The notes under the pieces: generated by a model
Databases searched by the model: none
Seen by the model: the letters and a program-made list of their open reading frames with translations, nothing else
What the model was told of the DNA's origin: nothing
Made by a program: the position numbers and the translations under genes
Shown here: positions 32,144 through 40,329 of the stretch, piece by piece
Numbering within the stretch: position 1 is the first letter of the stretch
How the letters are laid out: every line of letters begins with the position of its first letter
From: Halorubrum coriense DSM 10284
GTDB taxonomy: Archaea > Halobacteriota > Halobacteria > Halobacteriales > Haloferacaceae
Length of the DNA: 49,897 bases
Assembly: GCF_000337035.1 (NCBI RefSeq)
Contig: NZ_AOJL01000058.1
Location: forward strand, 1-49,897
Direction of reading: 5' to 3'

Positions 32144-33354
32144 GCCGCGGCGGGCCGCGGACCGACGGCGGACCGGCGACGAGCGACGAGGGCCGCGCCG
32201 TCGGCAGCGACTCGCCGATTCGACGGTCGACGGGCGGGCGGCTCGGGTGGCTGTTCGACCCGCGACTGCTGACGGTCGCCGCGGGGAGCCTCGCCGTGGT
32301 CGCCGTCGCGGGGCTCGTTCAGGTGAGCTTCGGCGCGTACTCGATGACGGTCGGGCAGGCGTGGCGGGCCGTCCTCGACCCGGCCGTCCTGCTGGACCCG
32401 CGGTGGGTCCTCAACTTCCTCCTCGGCGAGGAGCTGATGCGGGCGGTCACGGGATTCCACGGCGAGCTGCCGGCGCTCGCGCGCGAGACGCTCGTCGTCT
32501 GGAACATCCGCCTGCCGCGGGTGCTCGTCGCCGTCGTGGTCGGCACGAACCTCGCCGTCTCCGGCGCTATCTTCCAGGCGGTGACGCGAAACGAGCTCGC
32601 GAGCCCGTTCATCCTCGGCGTCTCCTCGGGTGCCGGGCTGATGATCCTCCTCACGCTCGTCGTGTTCGGCGGGCTCACGGCGTTCCTACCGGTGATCGCT
32701 GCGCTCGGCGGCTCGGTCGCGTTCCTGATCGTCTACGCCATCGCGTGGAAGAACGGGACGAGCCCCGTCCGGCTCGTGCTCGCGGGCGTCATCGTCGGGA
32801 CCGTGTTCAACAGCCTCCAGACCGGCCTGTTCTTCTTCGCCGACGACATCGGCGTCGTCCAGTCGGCGATCCAGTGGACCACCGGCTCGCTGACGGGGAC
32901 CGACTGGGAGCAGGTCCGGATGGCGCTCCCGTGGACCCTCGTGGCGGTGGTCCTGTCGCTCGCCGGCTCGCGGCAGCTGAACCTCCTCCTCCTCGGCGAG
33001 CAGACGGCGAAGTCGCTCGGGATGTCCATCGAGCGGGTGCGGTTCGCGCTCTCCGGCGTCGCCGTGCTGGCGGCCGCCGCCAGCATCGCGGTGGCGGGGA
33101 TCGTGAGCTTCGTGGGCCTCATCGTCCCCCACGTGGTCCGGAACCTCGTCGGTAGCGACTACAAGCGGGTGATCGTCGGCTGCCTGTTCGTCGGCCCGGC
33201 CCTGATGGTCGGGGCCGACGTCGGCGCGCGCCTCGGGATGAGCGTCCTCACCGGCGCGGACGCGCAGATCCCGGTGGGGATCGTCACCGGACTGGTCGGC
33301 GGGCCGTACTTCCTGTACCTGATGCGGCGACGGCAGAACATGGGTGAGATCTGA
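32140..33354 (+). CDS. FecCD-type ABC transporter permease
   Basis: A 404-residue protein whose ATG overlaps the previous gene by four bases. A 45-residue acidic N-terminus precedes about nine to ten membrane helices. Family motifs are present: RLPRVLVAVVVG, SGAIFQAVTRNELASP, GVSSGAGL, and near the end VPHVVRNLVGSDYK and GADAQIPVGIVTGLVGGPYFLYL. It forms the membrane channel for the imported ferric complex, coupled to the ATPase encoded next. Confidence 0.92.
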   Translation: MSRGGPRTDGGPATSDEGRAVGSDSPIRRSTGGRLGWLFDPRLLTVAAGSLAVVAVAGLVQVSFGAYSMTVGQAWRAVLDPAVLLDPRWVLNFLLGEELMRAVTGFHGELPALARETLVVWNIRLPRVLVAVVVGTNLAVSGAIFQAVTRNELASPFILGVSSGAGLMILLTLVVFGGLTAFLPVIAALGGSVAFLIVYAIAWKNGTSPVRLVLAGVIVGTVFNSLQTGLFFFADDIGVVQSAIQWTTGSLTGTDWEQVRMALPWTLVAVVLSLAGSRQLNLLLLGEQTAKSLGMSIERVRFALSGVAVLAAAASIAVAGIVSFVGLIVPHVVRNLVGSDYKRVIVGCLFVGPALMVGADVGARLGMSVLTGADAQIPVGIVTGLVGGPYFLYLMRRRQNMGEI

Positions 33355-34248
33355 ATGGCGACCGAACGCGCGAACGCGACGGAGTCCGGCGAATCGAGCG
33401 GCGAGACCGAGACAGGGGGTGCGAACGGCCCCCGCGGGACCGACGGCGCGGCTGACGCGAGCGACCTCGACGCCGAGGGCCTCGCGTTGGGCTACCCGAC
33501 GGCTCCGGAGCCGGTGATCGACGGCGAGTCGATCGCGGCCGCGCCGGGGGCGGTGACGGCGCTCGTCGGGCCGAACGGCTCCGGGAAGAGCACCCTCCTG
33601 AAGGGGCTCGCGAACCAGATCGAGCCCGAGGACGGCTCGGTGCTGCTCGACGGCCGCGACGTTCACTCGATGGACACGAAGGCGCTCGCGAAGCGGCTCG
33701 GCCTGCTCTCGCAGGAGCGCGCGTCGCCCGACAGCATCACCGTCGAGGACTTGGTCTACCACGGCCGCTACCCGCATCGCGGGTTCTTCGAGCGGACGAC
33801 AAGCGAGGACGCGCGAGCCGTCGAGCGCGCCATCGATCTGGCGGGCTGCGGGCACCTGCGCGACCGCGAGGTGGGGAGTCTGAGCGGCGGGCAGAAACAG
33901 CTCGCGTGGATCGCGATGGCGCTGGCGCAGGACACCGACGTGCTCCTCCTGGACGAGCCGACGACGTTCCTCGATCTGCACCACCAGATGGAGGTGATGG
34001 AGATCATCGAGACGCTCCGCGACCAGAGCGACGTGACGGTCGTCGTCGTCCTCCACGACATCGAGCAGGCCGCCCGGCTCGCCGACCGCGTGATCGCGCT
34101 CAAGGACGGCGAGGTCCGGGCGCGCGGCCCGCCCGAGGAGGTGGTCACCGAGGAACTGCTCTCCGAGGTGTTCCGCGTCGACGCCGACGTCGTCGACACC
34201 GATCGCGGGCCGCGAGTCACGCCGATCCGCGCGCGTCACGAGGAGTGA
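33355..34248 (+). CDS. ABC transporter ATP-binding protein (FecE-like)
   Basis: A 297-residue protein that starts directly after the permease stop. Walker A is GPNGSGKST (~79-87), the signature LSGGQKQL, Walker B LLLDEPTTFLD, and the H-loop LHDIEQA. An acidic N-terminus (~1-40) is extra to bacterial homologues. It energises iron-complex import through the permease. It ends 84 bp before the second binding protein. Confidence 0.93.
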   Translation: MATERANATESGESSGETETGGANGPRGTDGAADASDLDAEGLALGYPTAPEPVIDGESIAAAPGAVTALVGPNGSGKSTLLKGLANQIEPEDGSVLLDGRDVHSMDTKALAKRLGLLSQERASPDSITVEDLVYHGRYPHRGFFERTTSEDARAVERAIDLAGCGHLRDREVGSLSGGQKQLAWIAMALAQDTDVLLLDEPTTFLDLHHQMEVMEIIETLRDQSDVTVVVVLHDIEQAARLADRVIALKDGEVRARGPPEEVVTEELLSEVFRVDADVVDTDRGPRVTPIRARHEE

Positions 34249-34277
34249 CTCGGACCGGCGCGGGGGACGCCACTTTA

Positions 34278-34329
34278 TTTTAGGCTGGCCTAAAACCGGA
34301 ACGGTTACATTGGTTTAGGCCAGCCTAAA
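34278..34329 (+). promoter_or_regulatory. Two DtxR-type iron operators in opposite orientation
   Basis: TTTTAGGCTGGCCTAAAA (34278-34295) and TTTAGGCCAGCCTAAA (34314-34329) form a pair; the second is the exact reverse complement of the core of the first. The latter ends 3 bp before ATG 34333. They match the paired boxes before the first binding protein and would let iron state control the second transcription unit separately. Confidence 0.78.
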
Positions 34330-34332
34330 AGC

Positions 34333-35568
34333 ATGCGCGACGAGAAAGCTCAGAGAGAGACTCGGAGAGCGTTCGCGAAGTACGGCGGCACGGTCGCCCT
34401 CGGGGGGCTGCTCGCCGGCTGTACCGGCGGCGACGCCGAGTCCGACCCCACCGGGTCCGACGGCGACGATCCCGACTCCAGCGGCGGGCAATCGGACGGC
34501 TCCGCGACGGAGGCGAACGACGCCGGCGACGAGAGCTACTCCGCGTCCATCTCGCCGACCGGAGAGGTGACGTTCGAGTCGCCCCCCGAGACGGTGTTCA
34601 CGCGGCTCACCCACCACGCCGACATGGCGTTCGCCCTCGGGCGGAGCGACGGGCTCACGGCGATGCACGCGCCGGACTACTACGACGGGCTCTGGAACCA
34701 GTTCGTCGAGCGACTCCCCGGCGTTTCGCTCGACTGGTCGGGGCTCTACTCCTCGTGGAAGCCCGACAAGGAGAAGCTGTACGAGCTCGACAGCGACGTC
34801 CACCTCGCGGATCCCGCGTGGATCACGCAGCAGGACGCGTGGAGCCGCGAGGACGTCGACGAGATCGCCGAGCGCGTCTCCCCGTGGTTCGGCAACTCGC
34901 TCTCGGACCGCCATCAAGAGCCGACCGGCGAGTGGGCCGACGGCTACCGGTACTACGGCCTCTGGGAGCAGTTCGAACTCGTCGCCGAGGCGTTCCGGGA
35001 GCGCGAGCGCTACGAGGCGCTCGCCGCGGTCCGCGAGGAGCTCCTCGCCACGATCGAGAGCGACCTCCCGCCGGAGTCGGAGCGCCCCACCGCCATCATG
35101 GTCGCCGCCGCCGACATCGAGGAGATCTACGCGTACACGCTGAGCAACCCCGGGTTCCTCACGTCGCACACGCGCCCGCTCGGGCCGCGAGACGCTTTCG
35201 AGGGGAGCGTCGAGTCCGGCACGGTCGTCGACTTCGAGGCGATACTCGAGGCCGACCCCGACGTGATCCTCTACCTCGGCGGCTTCGAGCCCGGAACCGA
35301 CATGGCCGGGCGGCGGGCCGCCTTCGAGGACGACCCGGTCGGGTCGCAGGTCGCGGCCGTCCGGAACGACCGCGTCCACCCGCAGGGCGCTCGGTATCAG
35401 GGGCCGATACTGAATCTGTTCCAGCTGGAGATGACCGCGAAGCAGCTCTACCCCGACGCGTTCGGCGCGTGGCCCCGCTACGAGGAGGGGCCGTACCCGG
35501 AGATTCCCGAAGCCGAACGGCTGTTCGACCGGCAGCGCGTCGCGGACGTCGTCAACGGGGACCTGTAA
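34333..35568 (+). CDS. Iron-siderophore-binding lipoprotein, copy 2
   Basis: A 411-residue protein similar in layout to the one at 29877. The signal has ETRRAFAKYGG, a short hydrophobic core and lipobox LLAGC (~28-32), then a Ser/Asp/Gly linker (~34-70). The binding domain contains KLYELDSDVHLADP and the C-terminal ILNLFQLEMTAKQLYPD shared with copy 1, and the final LFDRQRVADVVNG also matches. The two are paralogues with diverged ligand pockets. It has its own iron operators. It could feed the same permease, giving two substrate specificities (inference). Confidence 0.83.
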   Translation: MRDEKAQRETRRAFAKYGGTVALGGLLAGCTGGDAESDPTGSDGDDPDSSGGQSDGSATEANDAGDESYSASISPTGEVTFESPPETVFTRLTHHADMAFALGRSDGLTAMHAPDYYDGLWNQFVERLPGVSLDWSGLYSSWKPDKEKLYELDSDVHLADPAWITQQDAWSREDVDEIAERVSPWFGNSLSDRHQEPTGEWADGYRYYGLWEQFELVAEAFRERERYEALAAVREELLATIESDLPPESERPTAIMVAAADIEEIYAYTLSNPGFLTSHTRPLGPRDAFEGSVESGTVVDFEAILEADPDVILYLGGFEPGTDMAGRRAAFEDDPVGSQVAAVRNDRVHPQGARYQGPILNLFQLEMTAKQLYPDAFGAWPRYEEGPYPEIPEAERLFDRQRVADVVNGDL

Positions 35569-35644
35569 GTGCGTCCGCGGAGCGCACCGCGACCGGCGCA
35601 CCGGAGCGTCGAGAAGTGACGGAGACCGACCCGAGGAGGACACC

Positions 35645-36685
35645 GTGATCGGAACCACGCTACTCGACATCGCGGACCACATCGAATCGCTCGCGACCGC
35701 CGACGGCGAGTTCTCGCTGGTCTGCGCGCGGTACGGCGACCGGCCCGTCCCTGCGGCGGGGCTGCGGTTCGATAGCCGCGAGACCGCTCGTGCGGCCGCC
35801 CGCGCGACGGAGCAGTACCGCGACGCGCTCCGGCGGTACGACCCCGAGCTGCCCTTTTACGACGTCGTCGTCAGACAGGAGTTCGCCGACCCGCCGCCGC
35901 GGTCGACGGACCGAGATACCGGATCTCCGCTGTTCGTCCCCGCCGCCAGCGACTCGCCGCCGGACGAACTGACGGAGCGAGTCGTCGACGACGCCGCACG
36001 TCGGTCCCGCGGCGTCGGCGACGCGGAGCGAACGGACGTCGTCGAGTCGGGCGGACGGTCGGGGCGCGGGCGACGCCGCGACCGCGTCGAGTTCTGTCAC
36101 GCGACGGCGGCGGCGACGTTCGAGGCGCTCTCCGCCGCCGGCCACGACCGCGCGGAGGCAGCGGTGATGGACGCGTACTTCTCGCACGCCGAGCGGATCG
36201 CCGACCCGGACCGGCTCTGCCTGTGCCTGCTCGAAGCGATGGCGGCGGCGCTGGACCGCCACCTCGACCCGGCAACGCAGGCGGCGGTGCTGTCGGACGC
36301 CGCCGACCGCCTCCCGGCGCCTCGCGAAGCGCCCGCCGCCGACCCGGTGACCGCCGCGTTCGACTGCCTCGCGGCGGTCGGCCTCGCCGACGGGTACGAG
36401 CGGGCTGACGAGGCCGAGGCAGAATCGGACCCCGGCGGCTCGGCGGCGGGCGACGCGGCGGTCCGCGTGCGCGGCTACGCGCTGTCGCCGACCGACGGGC
36501 GCGTCCCGACGCTCCCCGTGGCGCTGGAGCTGTGTCGTCGCGACCCGCGCGGACGGATCGCGGGCGTCGCGCTCCTCCCGGACGGCGGCGATCCCGGCGG
36601 CCCGGACTGGCGGTTCCGGATCGTCGCCGACGCCCCCGCCGCCGACGGCGGACCGGCGAGCGCGCCGATCCCGTCGGAGCGGTGA
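35645..36685 (+). CDS. Haloarchaeal protein of unknown function downstream of the iron locus
   Basis: A 346-residue acidic protein from GTG 35645. The first ~85 residues (TTLLDIADHIESLATADGEF, then VCARYGDRPVPAAGLRFDS) form a compact alpha/beta domain; residues ~85-145 are a linker rich in Arg/Asp/Ser; the C-terminal part has a helical section (VEFCHATAAATFEALSAAGH, LLEAMAAALDRH) and a strand-rich end. It resembles DUF7551/DUF7552 proteins of haloarchaea, an assignment I hold weakly. It starts 76 bp after the second binding protein and is probably co-transcribed, which suggests a role in iron or siderophore metabolism. Confidence 0.6.
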   Translation: MIGTTLLDIADHIESLATADGEFSLVCARYGDRPVPAAGLRFDSRETARAAARATEQYRDALRRYDPELPFYDVVVRQEFADPPPRSTDRDTGSPLFVPAASDSPPDELTERVVDDAARRSRGVGDAERTDVVESGGRSGRGRRRDRVEFCHATAAATFEALSAAGHDRAEAAVMDAYFSHAERIADPDRLCLCLLEAMAAALDRHLDPATQAAVLSDAADRLPAPREAPAADPVTAAFDCLAAVGLADGYERADEAEAESDPGGSAAGDAAVRVRGYALSPTDGRVPTLPVALELCRRDPRGRIAGVALLPDGGDPGGPDWRFRIVADAPAADGGPASAPIPSER

Positions 36686-36762
36686 TCGCGGCCGGTCGGC
36701 TCGGCGGCCGGTGTGGATTCTCGTCCCCTGAAACCAGAGTCGTCGCGTCGCTCGAAACCGGT

Positions 36763-37824
36763 CTACCCGTCGTCCGACTCGATCCGGACGAGGTCGGCCT
36801 CGACGTCCTCGACGAACGCGCCCTGCCCCCCGACGGTGACCTCGCCGTCGTCGGTCTCGACGACGAGCGAGTGTTCCACCGGGAACTCGTTGTTCCTCGG
36901 CTCCACCATCCCCTGTCTCGTCTCGACGACGCGGCCGACGACCTCGGCCGCCTCGCCGCTGTCGGTCCACCGGCCGCCGACGGTCACCCGCGGCGGGTCG
37001 CTGGCGCGGAGCCGCAGGGTCGCCTGGAGGACGGTGTGTCTGAAGTCGGTGTATTCGGCCGGCAGGGGAGCCGGGTCGGCGACGGCGAGCTCGGTCGCGG
37101 CGGGCCAGTAGTTCCCGAGGAAGGAGCCGACGATCACGGGCGCGAGCTGTTCCTGCGCGAAGGCGATGGCCTGCCGGTCCGTCGTCGACCGGCGGAGGAG
37201 CTCCGGCGGGGAGACGACCCCGGCCGCGGAGTCGACGGTGAGCAGCGTCGGTATCGCCTCGCTCCACGTCCGGACGACGTTCGCGACGCCGGCCAGCGCG
37301 GGGTCGTCCGCGTCGAGGTCCGCGGCCGCGTCGGAGACGACGAGCAGGACGAGGACGCCGCGGTCGACCGCGTCGGCGAGCGCCTCGCGCACCTCGGGGA
37401 GCTGTTTGGCGGTGATCGAGAGCGTCACCTCGCTTTCGGCGTCCGCCAGCAGCGACCGGACCCGCTTGATGACGGTGACCCGCGACTTGATCACCTCGAA
37501 CTGCTCGGCCTGGCGCTCCGCGCGGGAGTACCGCTCCGCCAGCCCGGGTCGCATCGCGTCCACGTCGGACCGGAGCCGGTCTATCACCTCGTCCGGCGGG
37601 TTCGCGCGGATCGTCGTCGGCACGACGTGGTCGTTCACCTCGACGAAGCCGCGCTCCGCCAGCGACTCGCTCACGCTGTAGACGTACCGCTTTGAGACCC
37701 CCGCCGCGTCGGCGACGGTGCTCGCCTTCGCCTCGCCGTGTTCGAGCAGACTGAGATAGGTGTCGACCTCCTTATCAGAGAGCCCGAAGCGACGGAGGAG
37801 GTCGGTCAGCGTCCGGTCGTCCAT
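36763..37824 (-). CDS. TrmB-family sugar-responsive transcription regulator
   Basis: I use ATG 37824 (353 residues). Residues ~1-75 are the winged-helix DNA-binding domain with LLRRFGLSDKEVDTYLSLLEHG and the AKASTVADAAGVSKRYVYSVSE recognition region. A helical linker (~85-110) leads to the C-terminal TrmB sugar-binding domain. TrmB proteins bind maltose, trehalose or glucose and control sugar transport and central metabolism. It is the first of three neighbouring glucan genes and is transcribed alongside the GH13 gene (86 bp downstream of its stop), so alpha-glucan regulation is the natural inference. I did not find the known TACT-N7-8-GAGTA TrmB site between the two hydrolase genes. Confidence 0.86.
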   Translation of the reverse strand: MDDRTLTDLLRRFGLSDKEVDTYLSLLEHGEAKASTVADAAGVSKRYVYSVSESLAERGFVEVNDHVVPTTIRANPPDEVIDRLRSDVDAMRPGLAERYSRAERQAEQFEVIKSRVTVIKRVRSLLADAESEVTLSITAKQLPEVREALADAVDRGVLVLLVVSDAAADLDADDPALAGVANVVRTWSEAIPTLLTVDSAAGVVSPPELLRRSTTDRQAIAFAQEQLAPVIVGSFLGNYWPAATELAVADPAPLPAEYTDFRHTVLQATLRLRASDPPRVTVGGRWTDSGEAAEVVGRVVETRQGMVEPRNNEFPVEHSLVVETDDGEVTVGGQGAFVEDVEADLVRIESDDG

Positions 37825-37909
37825 ACGCACGCCTCTGCCGAGCGACACTTATAAGAGCCGGTCCCGGGCGGCCTCGGCGCTCCGCGACCGACCGGCTGCG
37901 GGCGGCCGG

Positions 37910-40225
37910 TCACCGGAGCACGGCGACGGCGTCGACCGCGATCCGGACCCCGTCGTCGCCGTCGCGTTCCACCGCGCTTCCGTCTCCGAACAGGTCCGTC
38001 TCGACCCCCTCGGGGACGGCGACCGTCGCCGGCTCTGCCGCGAAGTTGACGACGACGAGCAGGGGGTCGGCCTCGCCCTCGGTCTTCCCCGCCGGCGTCC
38101 GCTCGTACGCGGTCACGCGCTCCGCGTCCCCCTCGACGACGCGCACGTCTGTCGCGCGCCCGTCGAAGGTCACGTCCCCGTCGCGGAGGAGCGGTTCGGC
38201 CCCGCGCAGCGCGGCCAGTTCGCGGTGGAACTCGGTGAGGTCGTTGTCGCCGTCGTGCCACCGGATCGGCCCGCGGTACGTCTCGTTGCCGCGCTCCTGC
38301 CCCGCGTAGATCATCGGCGCGCCCGGGAGCGTGAACGTCACCGCGGCGGCCGCGCGGAGGGCCGCTCGGCCGTACTCCGCGAGGTAGCGGTCCTCGTCGT
38401 GGTTCTCGACGTACCGCATCTGCGAGCGCCCGTCGTCGAAGCCGAGCCACTCGCCGCGCGCGAGGGCGGTCTCGACCGCGTCGGCCGGCTCCTCGCCCGC
38501 GCCGACCGCCCGGAGCGTCCCGTACAGCGAGGTGTCGTAATGGCGGTGGAACTCCCCCTCCCCGTAGAAGGGGTCGTGCGGCAGCGTCTCGTCGAGGAGC
38601 AGGGTGTCGTCCGGGACGCGGTCGGCCACCTCCTTCCAGAAGCCGTGCGGGACGCCCCACGCCACGTCGGCGCGGAAGCCGTCGACGACGCCGGCCCACT
38701 CGTCGACGACGTCGAGGAGCCACTCGCGGACCGCCGGGCTGTCGAAGTTGAGGTTCGGGATGCGCCCCCACTCGAAGTAGTAGTCGGGGGCGTCGCCCCC
38801 GTCGAGCTCGGCCCAGTCGATCCCCGTCACGTCGGCCGCGGCGTCGGTCCGGCGGTAGTGGTCCGCGTACGCGTCGACGCCGGCCGAGTGGAGCTGGAAG
38901 GCGGGGTGGTCGCGGGAGGTGTGGTTGATCACTAGGTCGAAGACGACGCGGATACCGGCGTCGTGACAGGCCGCGACGAGCGACTCGAACGACTCGCGCG
39001 AGCCGAGGTCGGCGGCGGTGTCGTAGTAGTCGGTGACGTGGTAGCCGTGGTCCGTCGGCGAGGCGAGGACGGGGGTGAGCCAGAGCGCGTCGACCCCGAG
39101 GTGGTCGAGGTACTCGATCCGGCGCTCGATCTCCGCGAACGTCGTCGGCAGCGTGTCGCCCGCGAACGACCGGACGAACACCTCGTAGATCGTCGGCAAC
39201 TCGGCCCACTCGGGCGTCGGGTTCGGGTCGGCGACCGCGACCGACGCGGCCGTCGCTTCCTCCCCCTCCCGCCCTTCGTCCTCCCGTCCTTCGCCCGCCG
39301 TCGTCTCCACCCGCACCGTCTCCGCGGCCCCGTACCGCTCCCCGTGCGGGACCGCGTGGATTCGGACCGAGTCCGGGAGGTCGTCGAGCGGGACCGAGAG
39401 CGTCCGCCCGTCGGCGCGCGACTCGATCGCCGCGACCGTCTCCGGGTCGGCGTCGCGGTCGTCGACGAGGAACGTCGCGCCGAGGGCGTCCGGGTCGCCC
39501 GCGCGCTCGACGTCGTCGACTCCGGGCGCGGGCTCGACCGCGGCCGTCAGGCGGAGCCGGTCCGACTCCGCCGGGGCGTCGGCCTCGACGACCCTCGCAT
39601 CGAGCGACAGCCGCGGCCGACCGGGGCCGGGAACCTCGCACTCGCCGTGGGACGCCGCCGAGCGGTCGCCGTCGGGGACGAAGCCGAAGCCGTGACGCCC
39701 CGGCGGGACCCGCACCGCCGCGACCCACTCGTCGCCGTCGCGCTCGGCCCGGTCGAGCGCGAGCCGGTTCTCGTTGTGGGGCCACAACAGCGAGACGCGG
39801 TCGGGCTCGCCGTCGCCGTCCGCCGGGAGGTGGGCGGCCGGGACGCGGATCTCCGTCTCCCGTCGCTCGTCCGGGAAGGCCCGGACGCGCTGTCGGTGCG
39901 TCCCGTCGGGCGCGTCGAGCGCGAGGACGTAGGTCCCGGGGGCGTCGGGTGCGAGGTGGACGACCGGGTCGTCGTCGCGGCCGGTCTCGCCGGCCCGCAG
40001 CGCCGGGCCGTCGGACGGGTCGACCGCGGCGTCGCCGCCCGTCGCGGTCGCCGAACTCGGCGGTCCGGTCGCGTTCGGGTCCGGACCGTCTCCGGCGGAG
40101 AGGTCGCTTTCGGCGGGCGCGTCGCGGACGCGCCAGCGATACGTCCCGTCGGCGTTCGGGGACCGCGCCGCCAGCTCCACCGACTCGCCGACGCTGGTCG
40201 TCCGCGGGGGGCCGGGTTCGTACAC
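37910..40225 (-). CDS. GH13 alpha-amylase-family glycoside hydrolase
   Basis: I choose GTG 40225 (771 residues), because the family begins with a (M/V)-Y/H-x-PGPPR-T-x-VGESVELA pattern; a TTG at 40270 is possible. The N-terminal ~380 residues are several beta-rich modules. The GH13 barrel follows from PTIYEVFVRSFAGD (~400). The four conserved regions are present: I DLVINHTS, II GFRADVAWG (nucleophile Asp), III LLLDETLP (acid Glu), IV YVENHDEDR (Asp). A C-terminal beta-sandwich closes it. No signal peptide is visible, so it acts in the cytosol on maltodextrin or glycogen-like glucans. It is divergent from the GH15 gene. Confidence 0.9.
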   Translation of the reverse strand: MYEPGPPRTTSVGESVELAARSPNADGTYRWRVRDAPAESDLSAGDGPDPNATGPPSSATATGGDAAVDPSDGPALRAGETGRDDDPVVHLAPDAPGTYVLALDAPDGTHRQRVRAFPDERRETEIRVPAAHLPADGDGEPDRVSLLWPHNENRLALDRAERDGDEWVAAVRVPPGRHGFGFVPDGDRSAASHGECEVPGPGRPRLSLDARVVEADAPAESDRLRLTAAVEPAPGVDDVERAGDPDALGATFLVDDRDADPETVAAIESRADGRTLSVPLDDLPDSVRIHAVPHGERYGAAETVRVETTAGEGREDEGREGEEATAASVAVADPNPTPEWAELPTIYEVFVRSFAGDTLPTTFAEIERRIEYLDHLGVDALWLTPVLASPTDHGYHVTDYYDTAADLGSRESFESLVAACHDAGIRVVFDLVINHTSRDHPAFQLHSAGVDAYADHYRRTDAAADVTGIDWAELDGGDAPDYYFEWGRIPNLNFDSPAVREWLLDVVDEWAGVVDGFRADVAWGVPHGFWKEVADRVPDDTLLLDETLPHDPFYGEGEFHRHYDTSLYGTLRAVGAGEEPADAVETALARGEWLGFDDGRSQMRYVENHDEDRYLAEYGRAALRAAAAVTFTLPGAPMIYAGQERGNETYRGPIRWHDGDNDLTEFHRELAALRGAEPLLRDGDVTFDGRATDVRVVEGDAERVTAYERTPAGKTEGEADPLLVVVNFAAEPATVAVPEGVETDLFGDGSAVERDGDDGVRIAVDAVAVLR

Positions 40226-40329
40226 GCCCCGCCTGTCGGCGCGCCGCGATTTGAGGGTTTCCGTTCGCAAAACGCGTGAATAACAATTACACCAAAAGTT
40301 AATACCGAACGGTGGCGTCTGTTCGCGTA

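Noticed and set aside
40226-40329. TrmB-type TACT-N7-8-GAGTA operator between the two glucan hydrolases
   Set aside because: No such sequence could be read there.
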